NCBI GenBank assembly: GCA_002411105.1
Contig: DHQX01000004.1
Coordinates: 23,930 to 50,031, forward strand
DNA: 26,102 bases
DNA from: Christensenella sp. UBA5327
GTDB taxonomy: Bacteria > Bacillota > Clostridia > Christensenellales > Aristaeellaceae
Reading direction: 5' to 3'
In this document: positions 6,743 to 14,041 of the stretch, one piece after another
Numbering within the stretch: position 1 is the stretch's first letter
Layout: each line of letters starts with the position of its first letter
Notes under the pieces: model-generated
Databases searched by the model: none
The model's input: only the letters and a program-made list of their open reading frames with translations
Told to the model about the DNA's origin: nothing
Program-made: the position numbers and the translations under genes

Positions 6743-8940
6743 GCGATTTCACCGGTTTCAAGCGCCAGCCACCGCCCCAGCAGCGAATAGCGCCGGCGCT
6801 CCAGATTGTTTGACACCATCATCTGCACCACGCTCTGCCGCCCCACCAGCACCACCAGGCGCCGGGCCCGGGTGACAGCGGTGTAGAGCAGGTTTCGAGT
6901 CAGCAGCATCCGGGGCCCGCCGATCACCGGGATCACCACCGCCGGGAACTCGCTTCCCTGGCTTTTGTGCACCGATAGGCAATAGGCCAGTTCAACCTCC
7001 TCCAGCTGCTGATACTCATAGATCACCTTGCGCTGGTCGTCAAAAAGCACGGTGAGGGACTTGTCCTCCGGGTCTATCTCGGTGACAAAGCCGATGTCCC
7101 CGTTGAAAACCCCCAGGCCTTCCTCCCCTTCAGGGGCTGTCCAGGCGATCTGGTAGTTGTTTTTGATCTGGATGACCTTGTCACCCTCTCTGAGCGTCAT
7201 GTCCCGGTACTGCAGCTCTTGCTTGAAGGGATCAGGCGGGTTCAGGGCTTCCTGCAGCATCTGGTTGAGCGCGCCCACGCCGCAGACCCCCTTTTTGGTG
7301 GGGGAGAGCACCTGGAGCGTGCGCGCGCTGTCCGGCTCCTGCAAGTATTTGGGCAGGCGCGTGGTGCACAGCGCCACGATGCTCTGGGCCGCGGCATTGG
7401 CATCCGGCTTCATCTCAAAGAAAAAGTCACTCCCGGGGCTGTTGGCCACCGGGTCCTCCCCCCGGTTGATGCGGTGGGCGTTCATCACGATCATGGACTG
7501 CTCCGCCTGGCGGAAGATCTCCTTCAGGCGCATCTGGGGGATGCCTGGGCAGGAGAGGATATCCGCCAGCACGTTACCAGGGCCGACGCTGGGCAACTGG
7601 TCAGCATCCCCCACCAGGATCAGCCTGGTGCCCGGGGCGATGGCCCGGAGGAGGCTGCGCATCAAAAACACATCAACCATGGACACCTCGTCCACAATCA
7701 CGCAGTCACAGCTCAGCTGGTTGTCCTCATCCATCTGGAACACACCCTCCTCCCCGCCAAACTGGAGCAGCCGGTGGATGGTGCTGGCCTCCTGCCCTGT
7801 GGCCTCGCTCATGCGCTTGGCGGCGCGGCCGGTGGGGGCGGCCAGCAGGGTTTTGGTTTCCTCGCCCAAAACAGCCAGGAGGCAGTTGATCAGCGTGGTC
7901 TTGCCGGTGCCCGGGCCGCCGGTGATGACCGAAAGCCCCGACTCCGCCGCAAGGCCTATGGCCTGGCGCTGGGCCGGGCTGAAGCGGATGTGCTCATGCT
8001 TCTCAAAAGCATCGATCCGGTTTTCGATCTGCGCCTGGAACATCTGCTGGCTGCAGGCCTTGAGCATCATCAGCCGCCGGGCGATCTCCTGCTCCGCCTG
8101 CACATAGGCGGTGAGGCTGATGAGGGCTGTCCCCTCCAGATCCAGGCGCAGTATATCCCGGTTCAGACACAGGAAATCCACCTGGGGGAGGAGCAGCGCC
8201 TCGCTGGCCCCCAGCAGCTGACAGGCTTTGTGCACCAGCTCGGCCTCCGGCAGATAGGTGTGGCCCGAACCCGCGGCGGCATCCCGCAGCACATGCTTGA
8301 TGCCTGCCCGCAGACGGAAGGTGCTCTCCGGGGTCACTCCCAGGGACTGGGCGATGCGGTCAGCGGTCAGAAAGCCCACGCCCTCGATATCATCGATGAG
8401 CCGGTAGGGGTTTTCACGGATGAATCGCTCCGCCTGATCCCGGTAGAGCTTGTTGATTTTATTGGAGAGCGACGGGGTGATGCCGTAGCGCTGCAAAAAA
8501 AGAAAGGTGTTGCGGCTTTGCTGCTGGGCGGCAAAGCTCTCATAGATCTGCTGCATGCGCTTTTTGCCGATCTTGGGCACCTCGGTGAGCCGCTCAGGGT
8601 GGGCGGAGAGCACCTCCAGGGTGTCCTGCCCAAAGGTTTCGACAATCAGCCGGGCGGTGGATGGCCCCACGCCGCGGATGAGGCCGCTGCCCAGGTAATG
8701 CTCAATCGCGTCCAGGGTGGTGGGGCGCTCCACCTGGAAGCCCGCGGCTTTGAACTGCCGGCCGTACTGGGCGTGCTGTGTCCACTCGCCCTCCAGCTGC
8801 AGTTGCTCACCGTCTGTCAGCTCCGGGAAGATGCCCACCGCTGTTTGCAGGTTGCCCTCTACCCGCAAGGAGATGACACTGTAGCCGTTGTCATCATTGC
8901 GAAACAGGGTGCCGTTCACGGTGCCGCGCAGCGTTTCCAT
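6739..8940 (-). CDS. recD2: ATP-dependent 5'-3' DNA helicase RecD2
   Basis: This is a 734-residue SF1B helicase of the RecD2 (RecD-like/TraA-like) family, which unwinds DNA 5' to 3' and acts in repair and replication-fork maintenance without RecBC. In order it has an OB-like N-terminus (RNDDNGYSVISL), helix-hairpin-helix repeats around GLIRGVGPSTA, EVPKIGKKRM and EGVGFLTADRIA, Walker A GGPGTGKTT at 341-349, Walker B VDE at 416-418, the GDADQLPSVGPG motif, SVHKSQGSEF, and the C-terminal YTAVTRARR. I choose the ATG at 8940 because METLRGTVNG is the family's normal start and AAGGAGG lies 6 bases upstream. An in-frame ATG at 9033 would add 31 non-conserved residues running through the promoter. 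It heads the recD2-comF-tcdA run. Confidence 0.96.
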   Translation of the reverse strand: METLRGTVNGTLFRNDDNGYSVISLRVEGNLQTAVGIFPELTDGEQLQLEGEWTQHAQYGRQFKAAGFQVERPTTLDAIEHYLGSGLIRGVGPSTARLIVETFGQDTLEVLSAHPERLTEVPKIGKKRMQQIYESFAAQQQSRNTFLFLQRYGITPSLSNKINKLYRDQAERFIRENPYRLIDDIEGVGFLTADRIAQSLGVTPESTFRLRAGIKHVLRDAAAGSGHTYLPEAELVHKACQLLGASEALLLPQVDFLCLNRDILRLDLEGTALISLTAYVQAEQEIARRLMMLKACSQQMFQAQIENRIDAFEKHEHIRFSPAQRQAIGLAAESGLSVITGGPGTGKTTLINCLLAVLGEETKTLLAAPTGRAAKRMSEATGQEASTIHRLLQFGGEEGVFQMDEDNQLSCDCVIVDEVSMVDVFLMRSLLRAIAPGTRLILVGDADQLPSVGPGNVLADILSCPGIPQMRLKEIFRQAEQSMIVMNAHRINRGEDPVANSPGSDFFFEMKPDANAAAQSIVALCTTRLPKYLQEPDSARTLQVLSPTKKGVCGVGALNQMLQEALNPPDPFKQELQYRDMTLREGDKVIQIKNNYQIAWTAPEGEEGLGVFNGDIGFVTEIDPEDKSLTVLFDDQRKVIYEYQQLEEVELAYCLSVHKSQGSEFPAVVIPVIGGPRMLLTRNLLYTAVTRARRLVVLVGRQSVVQMMVSNNLERRRYSLLGRWLALETGEIA

Positions 8941-8946
8941 CCATGC

Positions 8947-8953
8947 CCTCCTT
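8947..8953 (-). promoter_or_regulatory. Ribosome-binding site fixing the recD2 start
   Basis: The minus strand reads AAGGAGG, 6 bases before the ATG at 8940. It decides between this start and the ATG at 9033. Confidence 0.75.
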
Positions 8954-8964
8954 AAACTGGCCTT

Positions 8965-8993
8965 ATTATAACAGGCAAAGCTGCCCCAGTAAA
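8965..8993 (-). promoter_or_regulatory. Predicted sigma-A-type promoter for recD2-comF-tcdA
   Basis: On the minus strand, TTTACT (8988-8993) is followed by a 17-base spacer and a perfect TATAAT (8965-8970). Transcription would start near 8957, just upstream of the ribosome-binding site at 8947-8953. The position is a further argument against a recD2 start at 9033. Confidence 0.65.
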
Positions 8994-9057
8994 CGGAATG
9001 CGCCTGATGTGGGCGCATGCCCTGCGCTGTCATAGGGCAGGCTGGAGATTTTTCTGC

Positions 9058-9086
9058 TTGACATTCCGTTCTTCCTATGCTAACTT
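9058..9086 (+). promoter_or_regulatory. Predicted promoter of the tRNA-Leu gene
   Basis: A perfect TTGACA (9058-9063) is followed by a 17-base spacer and TAACTT (9081-9086), which keeps the first two and last consensus bases of the -10 box. Initiation near 9093 would leave a leader of about 9 bases before the mature tRNA at 9102. Confidence 0.6.
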
Positions 9087-9101
9087 ACCCCTTGCGGTTA
9101 C

Positions 9102-9188
9102 GCGGTCATGGCGGAATTGGCAGACGCGCTAGATTCAGGTTCTAGTGTTCGCAAGGACATGGAGGTTCAAGTCCTCTTGACCGCACCA
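9102..9188 (+). tRNA. tRNA-Leu (anticodon CAG), CCA encoded
   Basis: The gene is 87 bases long including the encoded CCA (9186-9188). The acceptor stem GCGGTCA (9102-9108) pairs perfectly with TGACCGC (9178-9184), with A at the discriminator position. The anticodon stem CTAGA/TCTAG encloses the loop TTCAGGT, which places the anticodon CAG at 9136-9138 (reads CUG, the leucine codon favoured in this GC-rich genome). A long variable arm (about 9146-9160) marks a class II tRNA, as expected for leucine. The T-arm contains GGTTCAAGTCC. It stands alone with its own promoter and terminator. Confidence 0.97.
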
Positions 9189-9192
9189 GCAT

Positions 9193-9232
9193 GAAGCCTC
9201 TGAGGGATCAGGGGCTTCTTCTTTTTTTCTTT
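9193..9232 (+). terminator. Rho-independent terminator after tRNA-Leu
   Basis: An 11-bp stem, GAAGCCTCTGA (9193-9203) with TCAGGGGCTTC (9208-9218) and one G-T pair, closes a GGGA loop. It is followed by a T-rich tail (9219-9232). It isolates the tRNA from the padR promoter downstream. Confidence 0.9.
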
Positions 9233-9279
9233 GGATGACTGGCATAGCGTGAAAGGGCGCTGATGAAGCCGAACGCAGC

Positions 9280-9308
9280 TTGACAACTATTACGGATGGC
9301 GATATAAT
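9280..9308 (+). promoter_or_regulatory. Perfect-consensus promoter of the padR operon
   Basis: TTGACA (9280-9285), a 17-base spacer and TATAAT (9303-9308) match the sigma-A consensus at all twelve positions. Such a strong promoter in front of a repressor-family gene suggests that it is normally held down. The overlying inverted repeat at 9287-9324 is the likely means. Confidence 0.85.
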
Positions 9309-9324
9309 ACGGATGCCGTAATAG
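9287..9324. promoter_or_regulatory. Candidate PadR operator: inverted repeat across the -10 region
   Basis: CTATTACGG (9287-9295) and CCGTAATAG (9316-9324) form a perfect 9-bp inverted repeat centred within the TATAAT box. An 8-base direct repeat TACGGATG (9291-9298 and 9308-9315) is nested inside. A dimeric regulator bound here would block RNA polymerase. Autoregulation by the adjacent PadR protein is the natural reading, since PadR/LmrR-type repressors commonly control their own promoters. Confidence 0.65.
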
Positions 9325-9339
9325 AAGGGGGGAGATGGT

Positions 9340-9657
9340 GTGCGTGTGGATCCTATCGGTGCGCTGACTGAGCTGTCCTTTTTGGTGTTGCTGTCACTTT
9401 ATCAGCCGCGCCACGGCTATGCGGTGATGCAGTTCATTGAGCAGGAAACTGGAGGGCGGCTGTGCCTGGGCGCGGGATCGCTTTATGGGGCGCTGAACAA
9501 TCTGGCTGACAAAGGGTGGATCAAAGCGCTCAGCGGAGCAGATCCCAGGCGCAAGGAATACATCATCACCAGCCTGGGCCGGCAGGTTGTCCGGGGTGAA
9601 ATGGCGCGACTAAGTGAGCTGGCAGCCATAGCGGCGCAGATCACGGGAGGGGAATAA
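9340..9657 (+). CDS. PadR-family transcriptional regulator
   Basis: A 105-residue winged-helix protein of the PadR family (group 2, small form), whose members are dimeric repressors responding to phenolics, drugs or cell-envelope stress. Typical features are ELSFLVLLSLYQPRHGYAVMQFIEQETGG (helices 1-3), GSLYGALNNLADKGWI (recognition helix), and the wing DPRRKEYIITSLGRQV. I use the GTG start at 9340, with AAGGGGGGAG about 6 bases upstream. The nearby ATG at 9335 is in another frame that stops quickly. The stop overlaps the next ATG by one base (TAATG). PadR genes are very often paired with a membrane-protein gene such as the DUF2812 gene here. Confidence 0.93.
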   Translation: MRVDPIGALTELSFLVLLSLYQPRHGYAVMQFIEQETGGRLCLGAGSLYGALNNLADKGWIKALSGADPRRKEYIITSLGRQVVRGEMARLSELAAIAAQITGGE

Positions 9658-10268
9658 TGAGCAAAAAGATGTACCGGTTTTTCTATGGCTTCCTGGATGC
9701 CCAGCAGCGGTTTTTGAATCGGATGGCCGGAAAGGGATGGCGGCTGGTGCGCACAGGCCGCCTGGTCTATGAGTTTGAGTCCTGTGGGCCGGATGCTTAC
9801 AGCTACTGCATTGATTTTGTGGCGCACAAATCCTGCAGGTCATCAAAAGACTATCAGCGCTTTTTGGAGGAGATGGGCTACCGGGTTATGACCAAGCCCG
9901 TCAATCTCAACTTCTCCCTGGGCAAGGTGCGTTTCCGGCCTTGGGGTGAGGGGCTGGGCAAAGTGGCCACGGCCCCCGGCGCGTTCAACAAGGAGCTGCT
10001 GATTGTTGAAAAACCAAGCGAGGGCAAGCCCTTTAAGCTACACACGTCCATGGAAGACCGCATCGCCTATTACGGCACCCTGCGCTCGGCCTGGACAGCG
10101 CTGGCCCTTGGCCTGGCCGCCGCTGCGGTCTATTCCTTTATCCGCGATGAAGCGCTCTGGAAATCCATCACATGGGCTATCCTGGCCTTGGTCCATCTAC
10201 GGCCGGCCGTTCACAGCCACCACACCCTGCTGGCACTTAAATCAGAGTCGGAGGTGACAGAATCATGA
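9657..10268 (+). CDS. DUF2812 domain membrane protein
   Basis: This 203-residue protein matches the DUF2812 pattern: an N-terminal soluble portion with FLNRMAGKGWRLVRTGRLVYEFE and YCIDF, followed by a basic, aromatic-rich middle. Two hydrophobic segments lie near the C-terminus (about 145-162, TALALGLAAAAVYSFI, and about 168-185). DUF2812 proteins are known mainly as partners of PadR regulators in Firmicutes. Their biochemical role is unknown, and a sensing or signalling role at the membrane is a guess. The gene is joined to padR by a TAATG overlap and to the next gene by an ATGA overlap, so all three should be made together. Confidence 0.8.
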   Translation: MSKKMYRFFYGFLDAQQRFLNRMAGKGWRLVRTGRLVYEFESCGPDAYSYCIDFVAHKSCRSSKDYQRFLEEMGYRVMTKPVNLNFSLGKVRFRPWGEGLGKVATAPGAFNKELLIVEKPSEGKPFKLHTSMEDRIAYYGTLRSAWTALALGLAAAAVYSFIRDEALWKSITWAILALVHLRPAVHSHHTLLALKSESEVTES

Positions 10269-11350
10269 AGCACCTTGCCTTAATCATGCTGGCATGCCTG
10301 CTGTTGTTTGGCGTCTGCCAGGCGTCAGAAAAAGATTTTCTCGCCTACTTCGATGAGAATGCCCTGTCTGACCTCAAGGTGTGGGTGGAGGACATCGCGG
10401 AAAGAAAGATCCTGATCATGGGGGAGCATCACGGCGTTGCTGAGAACTATGATCTTTATCTGAAAATCCTGGAGAGCCTGCCGGATGAACAGATCCAGCT
10501 GGTGATTGAGATGTCGCCAAGCTTTGCTTTCGTATGCGGCCAGTTTCTCAAAACAGGCGATGAAGCGCTGCTAAAAAACAGCATCGCCCATCTGGAAGGC
10601 ACCTTTGCGTTTGCCCAGGAACATCTGTGGTTCTGGCAAGGGGTCAAGCGGATCGCAGATGGCGGCAAGCGCATTGACATCATTGGGGTTGACCAGGAGT
10701 TTCAGCTGAAGAATTTCGCCCTTGCGCTGCTGCTTATCGATAAAGACCGGTTTTCACCGGTGCTGGAACGCATCGATGCAGCGGGAAGAATCGGCGGGGA
10801 TGCCCTGATGGAGACACTGGGGGCAACTGTCAAGGAATACAGCGCATTGCCCATTGAACAGGAACAAGACCAGTCGATACATGATATCATTCTCAGCCTT
10901 TCACAGCTGCTTGATAACCCCATGGGCGAGAAGGGGCGCGATGTGCCGCTTTATCAAACATTCGCCCGCAAGGTGAACCCTGACATCTCTGCCCTGGGCA
11001 TCTTTGGCGGGCAGCACGTAGCCAAAACAGCGCAAGGCACGAGCATGGCCTCCTTGCTGAAGGAAGATGGCCGGTTTGGGAACAAGATGGCGGTGGCCCA
11101 GCTATTCTATGTGGATACAAGCTATATGAGCGCCCAGTCCGGAGAAGCGCTTCCCCTGCAGGGGCTGACGCAGGATTCCATCATGGTGCAGCACGCTCTC
11201 CAGCAGAAAGCCCGGGTTGCCATCTACCGCTTGCCGCCCAGCCCCTTGTTTGGAGGGCCGGGTGTCAGGGGGCTTTCGCTGCCCAGCCTGTACGATTACG
11301 CGCTCATCATGAAAAACGCCCAGGCAACAACCTCTTTTGACCTGAAATAA
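10265..11350 (+). CDS. Secreted erythromycin-esterase-like (EreA/ChaN-like superfamily) protein
   Basis: A 361-residue protein with a signal peptide (hydrophobic residues 4-16, probable signal peptidase I cleavage after VCQA, about residue 20). The mature part shows the EreA/ChaN-like pattern: GEHHG at 53-57 (Glu54 and His55/56), Glu82 in VIEMS followed by a helical region, GVDQE at 141-145, and GGQHVA at 249-253 with His251. This corresponds to the GE..HG, E, D and H positions of erythromycin esterases, which use Glu/His chemistry. It is exported, unlike most Ere enzymes, so a macrolide-hydrolase function is not established. It could act on another ester or be a Tiki-like protease relative. 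It is the last gene of the padR operon (ATGA overlap with DUF2812) and is followed by a strong terminator. Family assignment is by motif recall only. Confidence 0.65.
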   Translation: MKHLALIMLACLLLFGVCQASEKDFLAYFDENALSDLKVWVEDIAERKILIMGEHHGVAENYDLYLKILESLPDEQIQLVIEMSPSFAFVCGQFLKTGDEALLKNSIAHLEGTFAFAQEHLWFWQGVKRIADGGKRIDIIGVDQEFQLKNFALALLLIDKDRFSPVLERIDAAGRIGGDALMETLGATVKEYSALPIEQEQDQSIHDIILSLSQLLDNPMGEKGRDVPLYQTFARKVNPDISALGIFGGQHVAKTAQGTSMASLLKEDGRFGNKMAVAQLFYVDTSYMSAQSGEALPLQGLTQDSIMVQHALQQKARVAIYRLPPSPLFGGPGVRGLSLPSLYDYALIMKNAQATTSFDLK

Positions 11351-11373
11351 TCAATCTGTGCGCCCAAGACAAA

Positions 11374-11417
11374 CACCCCCAAAGTTGGACAACAGCCAAC
11401 ATTGGGGGTGCTTTTTT
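11374..11417 (+). terminator. Rho-independent terminator after the padR operon, possibly bidirectional
   Basis: CACCCCCAA (11374-11382) pairs with TTGGGGGTG (11402-11410). An inner GTTGG/CCAAC stem follows after one A-A mismatch, with a 7-base loop. CTTTTTTG follows on the plus strand. On the minus strand the hairpin is followed by TTTGTCTT, so it may also end the VOR operon, whose last stop is at 11438. Confidence 0.85.
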
Positions 11418-11437
11418 GCTTCAAACAGGGCGGGCGG

Positions 11438-11974
11438 TTACTTGATGTAGCTCGCCCCAACCTCCAGCGCCTTGATGTTCAGCGCCACCAGGTGGGCTTT
11501 GGGGCCGGTGAAGACGTGGGAGAGCATGTCGGCGATGGTCTCCAGCTTCAGCGCCCCTGTGGCTTTGATGTAGGCGCCCAGCATGATCATGTTGGCCACC
11601 TTGAAGCTGCCCAGCTTGCCCGCCTCCTCCATGGAGGGGATGTAGTAGGCCTTCACATCCTGGCGGCTGACCTTCTGCTCTGCCTGGGATGCGTTCACCA
11701 GGATGAGGCCGCCGGAGGTCACCTGCGGCTCAAACTTCGCAAGGGAGGGCCCGTTCATGGCGATGAGCTCCGAGGGACGGCTGACCACCGGGGAGCCGAT
11801 GGGCTCGTCCGAGATCACCACGGCGCAGTTGGCCGTGCCGCCGCGCATCTCCGGCCCATAGGAGGGCACCCAGGAAACCTCATACCCTTCTTTTAGCCCT
11901 GCTTCTGTCAGGGTCTTGCCGATGGACATCACACCCTGGCCGCCAAAGCCCGCGATGATGATCTCTCTGGTCAT
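11438..11974 (-). CDS. vorC: 2-oxoacid:ferredoxin oxidoreductase, gamma subunit (VOR type)
   Basis: A 178-residue gamma-type subunit (pyruvate/ketoisovalerate oxidoreductase catalytic domain). It has the N-terminal GFGGQGVMSIGKTL loop, the SYGPEMRGGTANCAVVIS signature and a C-terminal domain with ALNIKALEVG. With the alpha, beta and delta subunits it forms the four-part enzyme that decarboxylates 2-oxoacids to acyl-CoA with ferredoxin as acceptor. I place the start at the ATG at 11974, which overlaps the upstream subunit's stop as ATGA and has GGAGGT about 9 bases before it. An in-frame extension to 12190 lies entirely inside the preceding gene and is not protein-like. VorC is favoured over KorC by the branched-chain context, not by sequence alone. 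Confidence 0.9.
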   Translation of the reverse strand: MTREIIIAGFGGQGVMSIGKTLTEAGLKEGYEVSWVPSYGPEMRGGTANCAVVISDEPIGSPVVSRPSELIAMNGPSLAKFEPQVTSGGLILVNASQAEQKVSRQDVKAYYIPSMEEAGKLGSFKVANMIMLGAYIKATGALKLETIADMLSHVFTGPKAHLVALNIKALEVGASYIK

Positions 11975-12720
11975 GCCTGCACCTCCACATCTTTCACCAC
12001 GCCCAGGGGATAGTACTGGGTCATGTTGGACTTCACCCACTTGCCAGCATCCACTGCGCTCATGCCCCAGTTGGTGGGGCAGGTGGACAGCACCTCGATA
12101 AAGGTGAAACCGATGCCCTGCATCTGGAGGGTGAAGGCTTTTTTGATGGCGCGCTTGGCCTTGTTGAGGCTGGGGATATCTGCCACGCACACCCGCTCGG
12201 CATAAGCCATGCCATCCAGGGTGGAGAGCATTTCTGCCATGCGCACGGGCAGGCCATGGAGCTCCCGGGTGCGTCCGCTTTGGGAGGTGGTGGATTTCTG
12301 GCCTTCAAGCGTGGTGGGGGCCATTTGCCCGCCGGTCATGCCGTAGATGGCATTGTTGATGAAAATGGTGGTGAAGCGCTCGCCCCGCATGGCGGCATGC
12401 ATGATCTCAGCAGCGCCGATGGAGGCCAGATCACCGTCTCCCTGATAGGTGAACACCGGAAGCTCCGGGTGGGTGCGCTTCACGCCGGTGGCAACCGCCG
12501 GGGCACGCCCGTGGGCCGCTTCGATGAAGTCACAGTTGATGTAGTTGCCTGCCAGCACCGAGCAGCCCACCGGGCACACGCCCACTGCTGTGTCCAGCAG
12601 GTCCATCTCGGTGAGCACCTCGGCGATCAGTTTGTGGATGATGCCATGGTGACAGCCGGGGCAGTAGTGGGTCTCCACATCCTGGAGCCCGGGGCTGCGC
12701 TGATAGACGATCTGGCTCAT
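11971..12720 (-). CDS. vorA: 2-oxoacid:ferredoxin oxidoreductase, TPP-binding subunit (VOR type)
   Basis: A 249-residue thiamine-diphosphate-binding subunit. The GDGD motif in YQGDGDLASIGAAE followed by INNAIYGMTGGQ is the TPP/Mg site. HYCPGCHHGI plus CPVGCS and YINCDF near the N-terminus supply cysteines for the subunit's [4Fe-4S] cluster. AAHGRAPAVATGVKR is the conserved segment for CoA/TPP contacts in this family. The ATG at 12720 overlaps the preceding stop (ATGA) and has GGAGGTGAAACC in front. Length and order (delta, alpha, beta, gamma) fit VOR/KOR operons of Clostridia. 2-Oxoglutarate is the main alternative substrate, but the adjacent leucine dehydrogenase and butyrate kinase argue for branched-chain oxoacids. 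Confidence 0.92.
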   Translation of the reverse strand: MSQIVYQRSPGLQDVETHYCPGCHHGIIHKLIAEVLTEMDLLDTAVGVCPVGCSVLAGNYINCDFIEAAHGRAPAVATGVKRTHPELPVFTYQGDGDLASIGAAEIMHAAMRGERFTTIFINNAIYGMTGGQMAPTTLEGQKSTTSQSGRTRELHGLPVRMAEMLSTLDGMAYAERVCVADIPSLNKAKRAIKKAFTLQMQGIGFTFIEVLSTCPTNWGMSAVDAGKWVKSNMTQYYPLGVVKDVEVQA

Positions 12721-13787
12721 GGTTTCACCTCCTGGAGGATCTGGCGGACCTTGTCCGCGACGTCGTCGGTTTCGGGGATCATGCCGCCGGTGCGGCCGTA
12801 AAAGGGCGTGGGTTTGAGCCCGCACATGGCCAGGCGCACGTCCTCCACCATCTGTCCGCTTGACATCTCAACGGTGAGCACCGCCTTGACGCTCTGTTGC
12901 TGCGCCGCCTTGCGCAGCGCCTCATAGGGATAGGGCCACAGGGTGATGGGGCGGAAGATGCCCACCTTGATGCCCTCCTGCCTCAATTTCCGCGCCGCGG
13001 ACTGGCAGATGCGTGAGGTGGTGCCATAGGCCACGATGATAAGGTCCGCATCCTGGCAGTCGATCTCTTCCCAGCGGGTCTCTTTATCTGCAATGCGCTG
13101 GTATTTGCCGGTGAGCTCCTGGTTGAACCGCTCATTCTCTGGGGACTGAAGCCTCAACGAGGTGACAAAGTGGGTTTTGCCGGGCGCCTCCCGGCCAAGG
13201 GCGGCCCAGTCCTTGGGGGGCAGTGCGACTGCTTCGCGCTCTTTCCACACGATGGGTTCCATCATCTGGCCGATCATGCCATCGGCCAAGATCATCACGG
13301 GGTTGCGATAGATATCCGCCATATCGAAGGCGTCTGCCACCAGATCCACCGCCTCCTGGATGCCCGAGGGCGCCAGCACGATCATGTGCCCGTCCCCGTG
13401 GCCGGGGGCGCGGGTGGCCTGGAAATAGTCCGCCTGGCCGGCCTGGATGGTGCCAAGCCCGGGGCCGCCCCGCATCATGTTGACAATCACCGCCGGGAGC
13501 TCAGCCCCGATCAGATAGCTGATGCCCTCCTGCTTGAGGCTGATGCCGGGGGAGGAGGAGGAGGTCATGGCCCGCACGCCTGCCGCTGAGGCGCCATAGA
13601 CCATGTTGATGGCCGCCACTTCGCTCTCCGCCTGCAAAAACACGCCGCCTGTCTCTGGCATCCGGTGGCTCATATACTCGGGAATCTCGTTCTGGGGGGT
13701 GATGGGGTAGCCGAAATAGGCTTTGCAGCCGGCGCGGACGGCCGCCTCGGCGATGGCCTCGTTGCCCTTCCATAACTCTTTTTGCAT
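12717..13787 (-). CDS. vorB: 2-oxoacid:ferredoxin oxidoreductase, alpha subunit (VorB type)
   Basis: A 356-residue alpha-type subunit containing the pyrimidine-binding domain (GNEAIAEAAVRAGCKAYFGYPITPQNEI, with the catalytic-region Glu in AESEVAAINMVYGAS) and the C-terminal transketolase-like domain II (ADLIIVAYGTTSRI to VEMSSGQMVEDVRLA). SSSPGISLKQEGISYLIGAELP is diagnostic of the PorA/VorB/KorA group. The start chosen is the ATG at 13787 (MQKELWKGNEA), one base after the ferredoxin-subunit stop. An in-frame start at 13817 would overlap that gene and add ten residues without family support. It encodes the largest subunit of the complex. Confidence 0.92.
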   Translation of the reverse strand: MQKELWKGNEAIAEAAVRAGCKAYFGYPITPQNEIPEYMSHRMPETGGVFLQAESEVAAINMVYGASAAGVRAMTSSSSPGISLKQEGISYLIGAELPAVIVNMMRGGPGLGTIQAGQADYFQATRAPGHGDGHMIVLAPSGIQEAVDLVADAFDMADIYRNPVMILADGMIGQMMEPIVWKEREAVALPPKDWAALGREAPGKTHFVTSLRLQSPENERFNQELTGKYQRIADKETRWEEIDCQDADLIIVAYGTTSRICQSAARKLRQEGIKVGIFRPITLWPYPYEALRKAAQQQSVKAVLTVEMSSGQMVEDVRLAMCGLKPTPFYGRTGGMIPETDDVADKVRQILQEVKP

Positions 13788-13788
13788 C

Positions 13789-14016
13789 TTACTTCTTCTC
13801 CTCGTCCAGTTTTTCAACCGTGATCACTGAATCCGGGCAGATCTTGGCGCAGTTGCCGCAGGCGATGCACTTGTCCTGATCGCTGATGCCGGAGGGGTGA
13901 TAGCCTTTGACGTTGGTCACCGTCTCATCCAGCCACAGGATGTGTTTGGGGCATACGCTCACGCACAGGCCGCAACCCTTGCAACGGTCCAGATTGAATG
14001 TCACCTTTGCCTTCAT
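13789..14016 (-). CDS. vorD: 2-oxoacid:ferredoxin oxidoreductase, ferredoxin-like delta subunit (VorD type)
   Basis: A 75-residue 2x[4Fe-4S] ferredoxin-type subunit that passes electrons from the TPP/Fe-S core to free ferredoxin. The two complete cluster motifs are C12-C15-C18-C22-Pro and C50-C53-C56-C60-Pro. Between them lies the 27-residue linker typical of oxidoreductase delta subunits rather than the short linker of a free clostridial ferredoxin. GAGGAGG lies 6 to 12 bases before the ATG. It begins 25 bases after the stop of the P-loop ATPase gene and directly precedes the alpha subunit, so it is the first subunit translated. Confidence 0.93.
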   Translation of the reverse strand: MKAKVTFNLDRCKGCGLCVSVCPKHILWLDETVTNVKGYHPSGISDQDKCIACGNCAKICPDSVITVEKLDEEKK

Positions 14017-14041
14017 GAAAACCTCCTCATTTGAATGATGC

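Larger units (their letters stand above)
8941..9339. other. Intergenic region between recD2 and padR
   Basis: This is the only gene-free stretch over 300 bases apart from the tRNA it contains. It holds, in order, the recD2 promoter (minus strand), a promoter, the tRNA-Leu gene with its terminator, and the padR promoter with its palindrome. I see nothing convincing in 8994-9057 or 9233-9279. Confidence 0.7.

Noticed and set aside
7219..8955. 578-residue plus-strand open frame opposite recD2
   Set aside because: It is the antisense shadow of recD2 in GC-rich DNA. It is His/Gln/Gly/Leu-rich without domain motifs, has no ribosome-binding site, and recD2 is unambiguous on the other strand.
8941..9033. 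Longer recD2 beginning at an ATG at 9033
   Set aside because: The added 31 residues are not family-like and run across the predicted -10 box. AAGGAGG sits properly before the ATG at 8940.
10265..10330. Lipoprotein signal peptide on the EreA-like protein (a Cys at residue 18)
   Set aside because: The residues before Cys18 are FGV, which does not fit a lipobox. VCQA followed by Ser suits signal peptidase I better.
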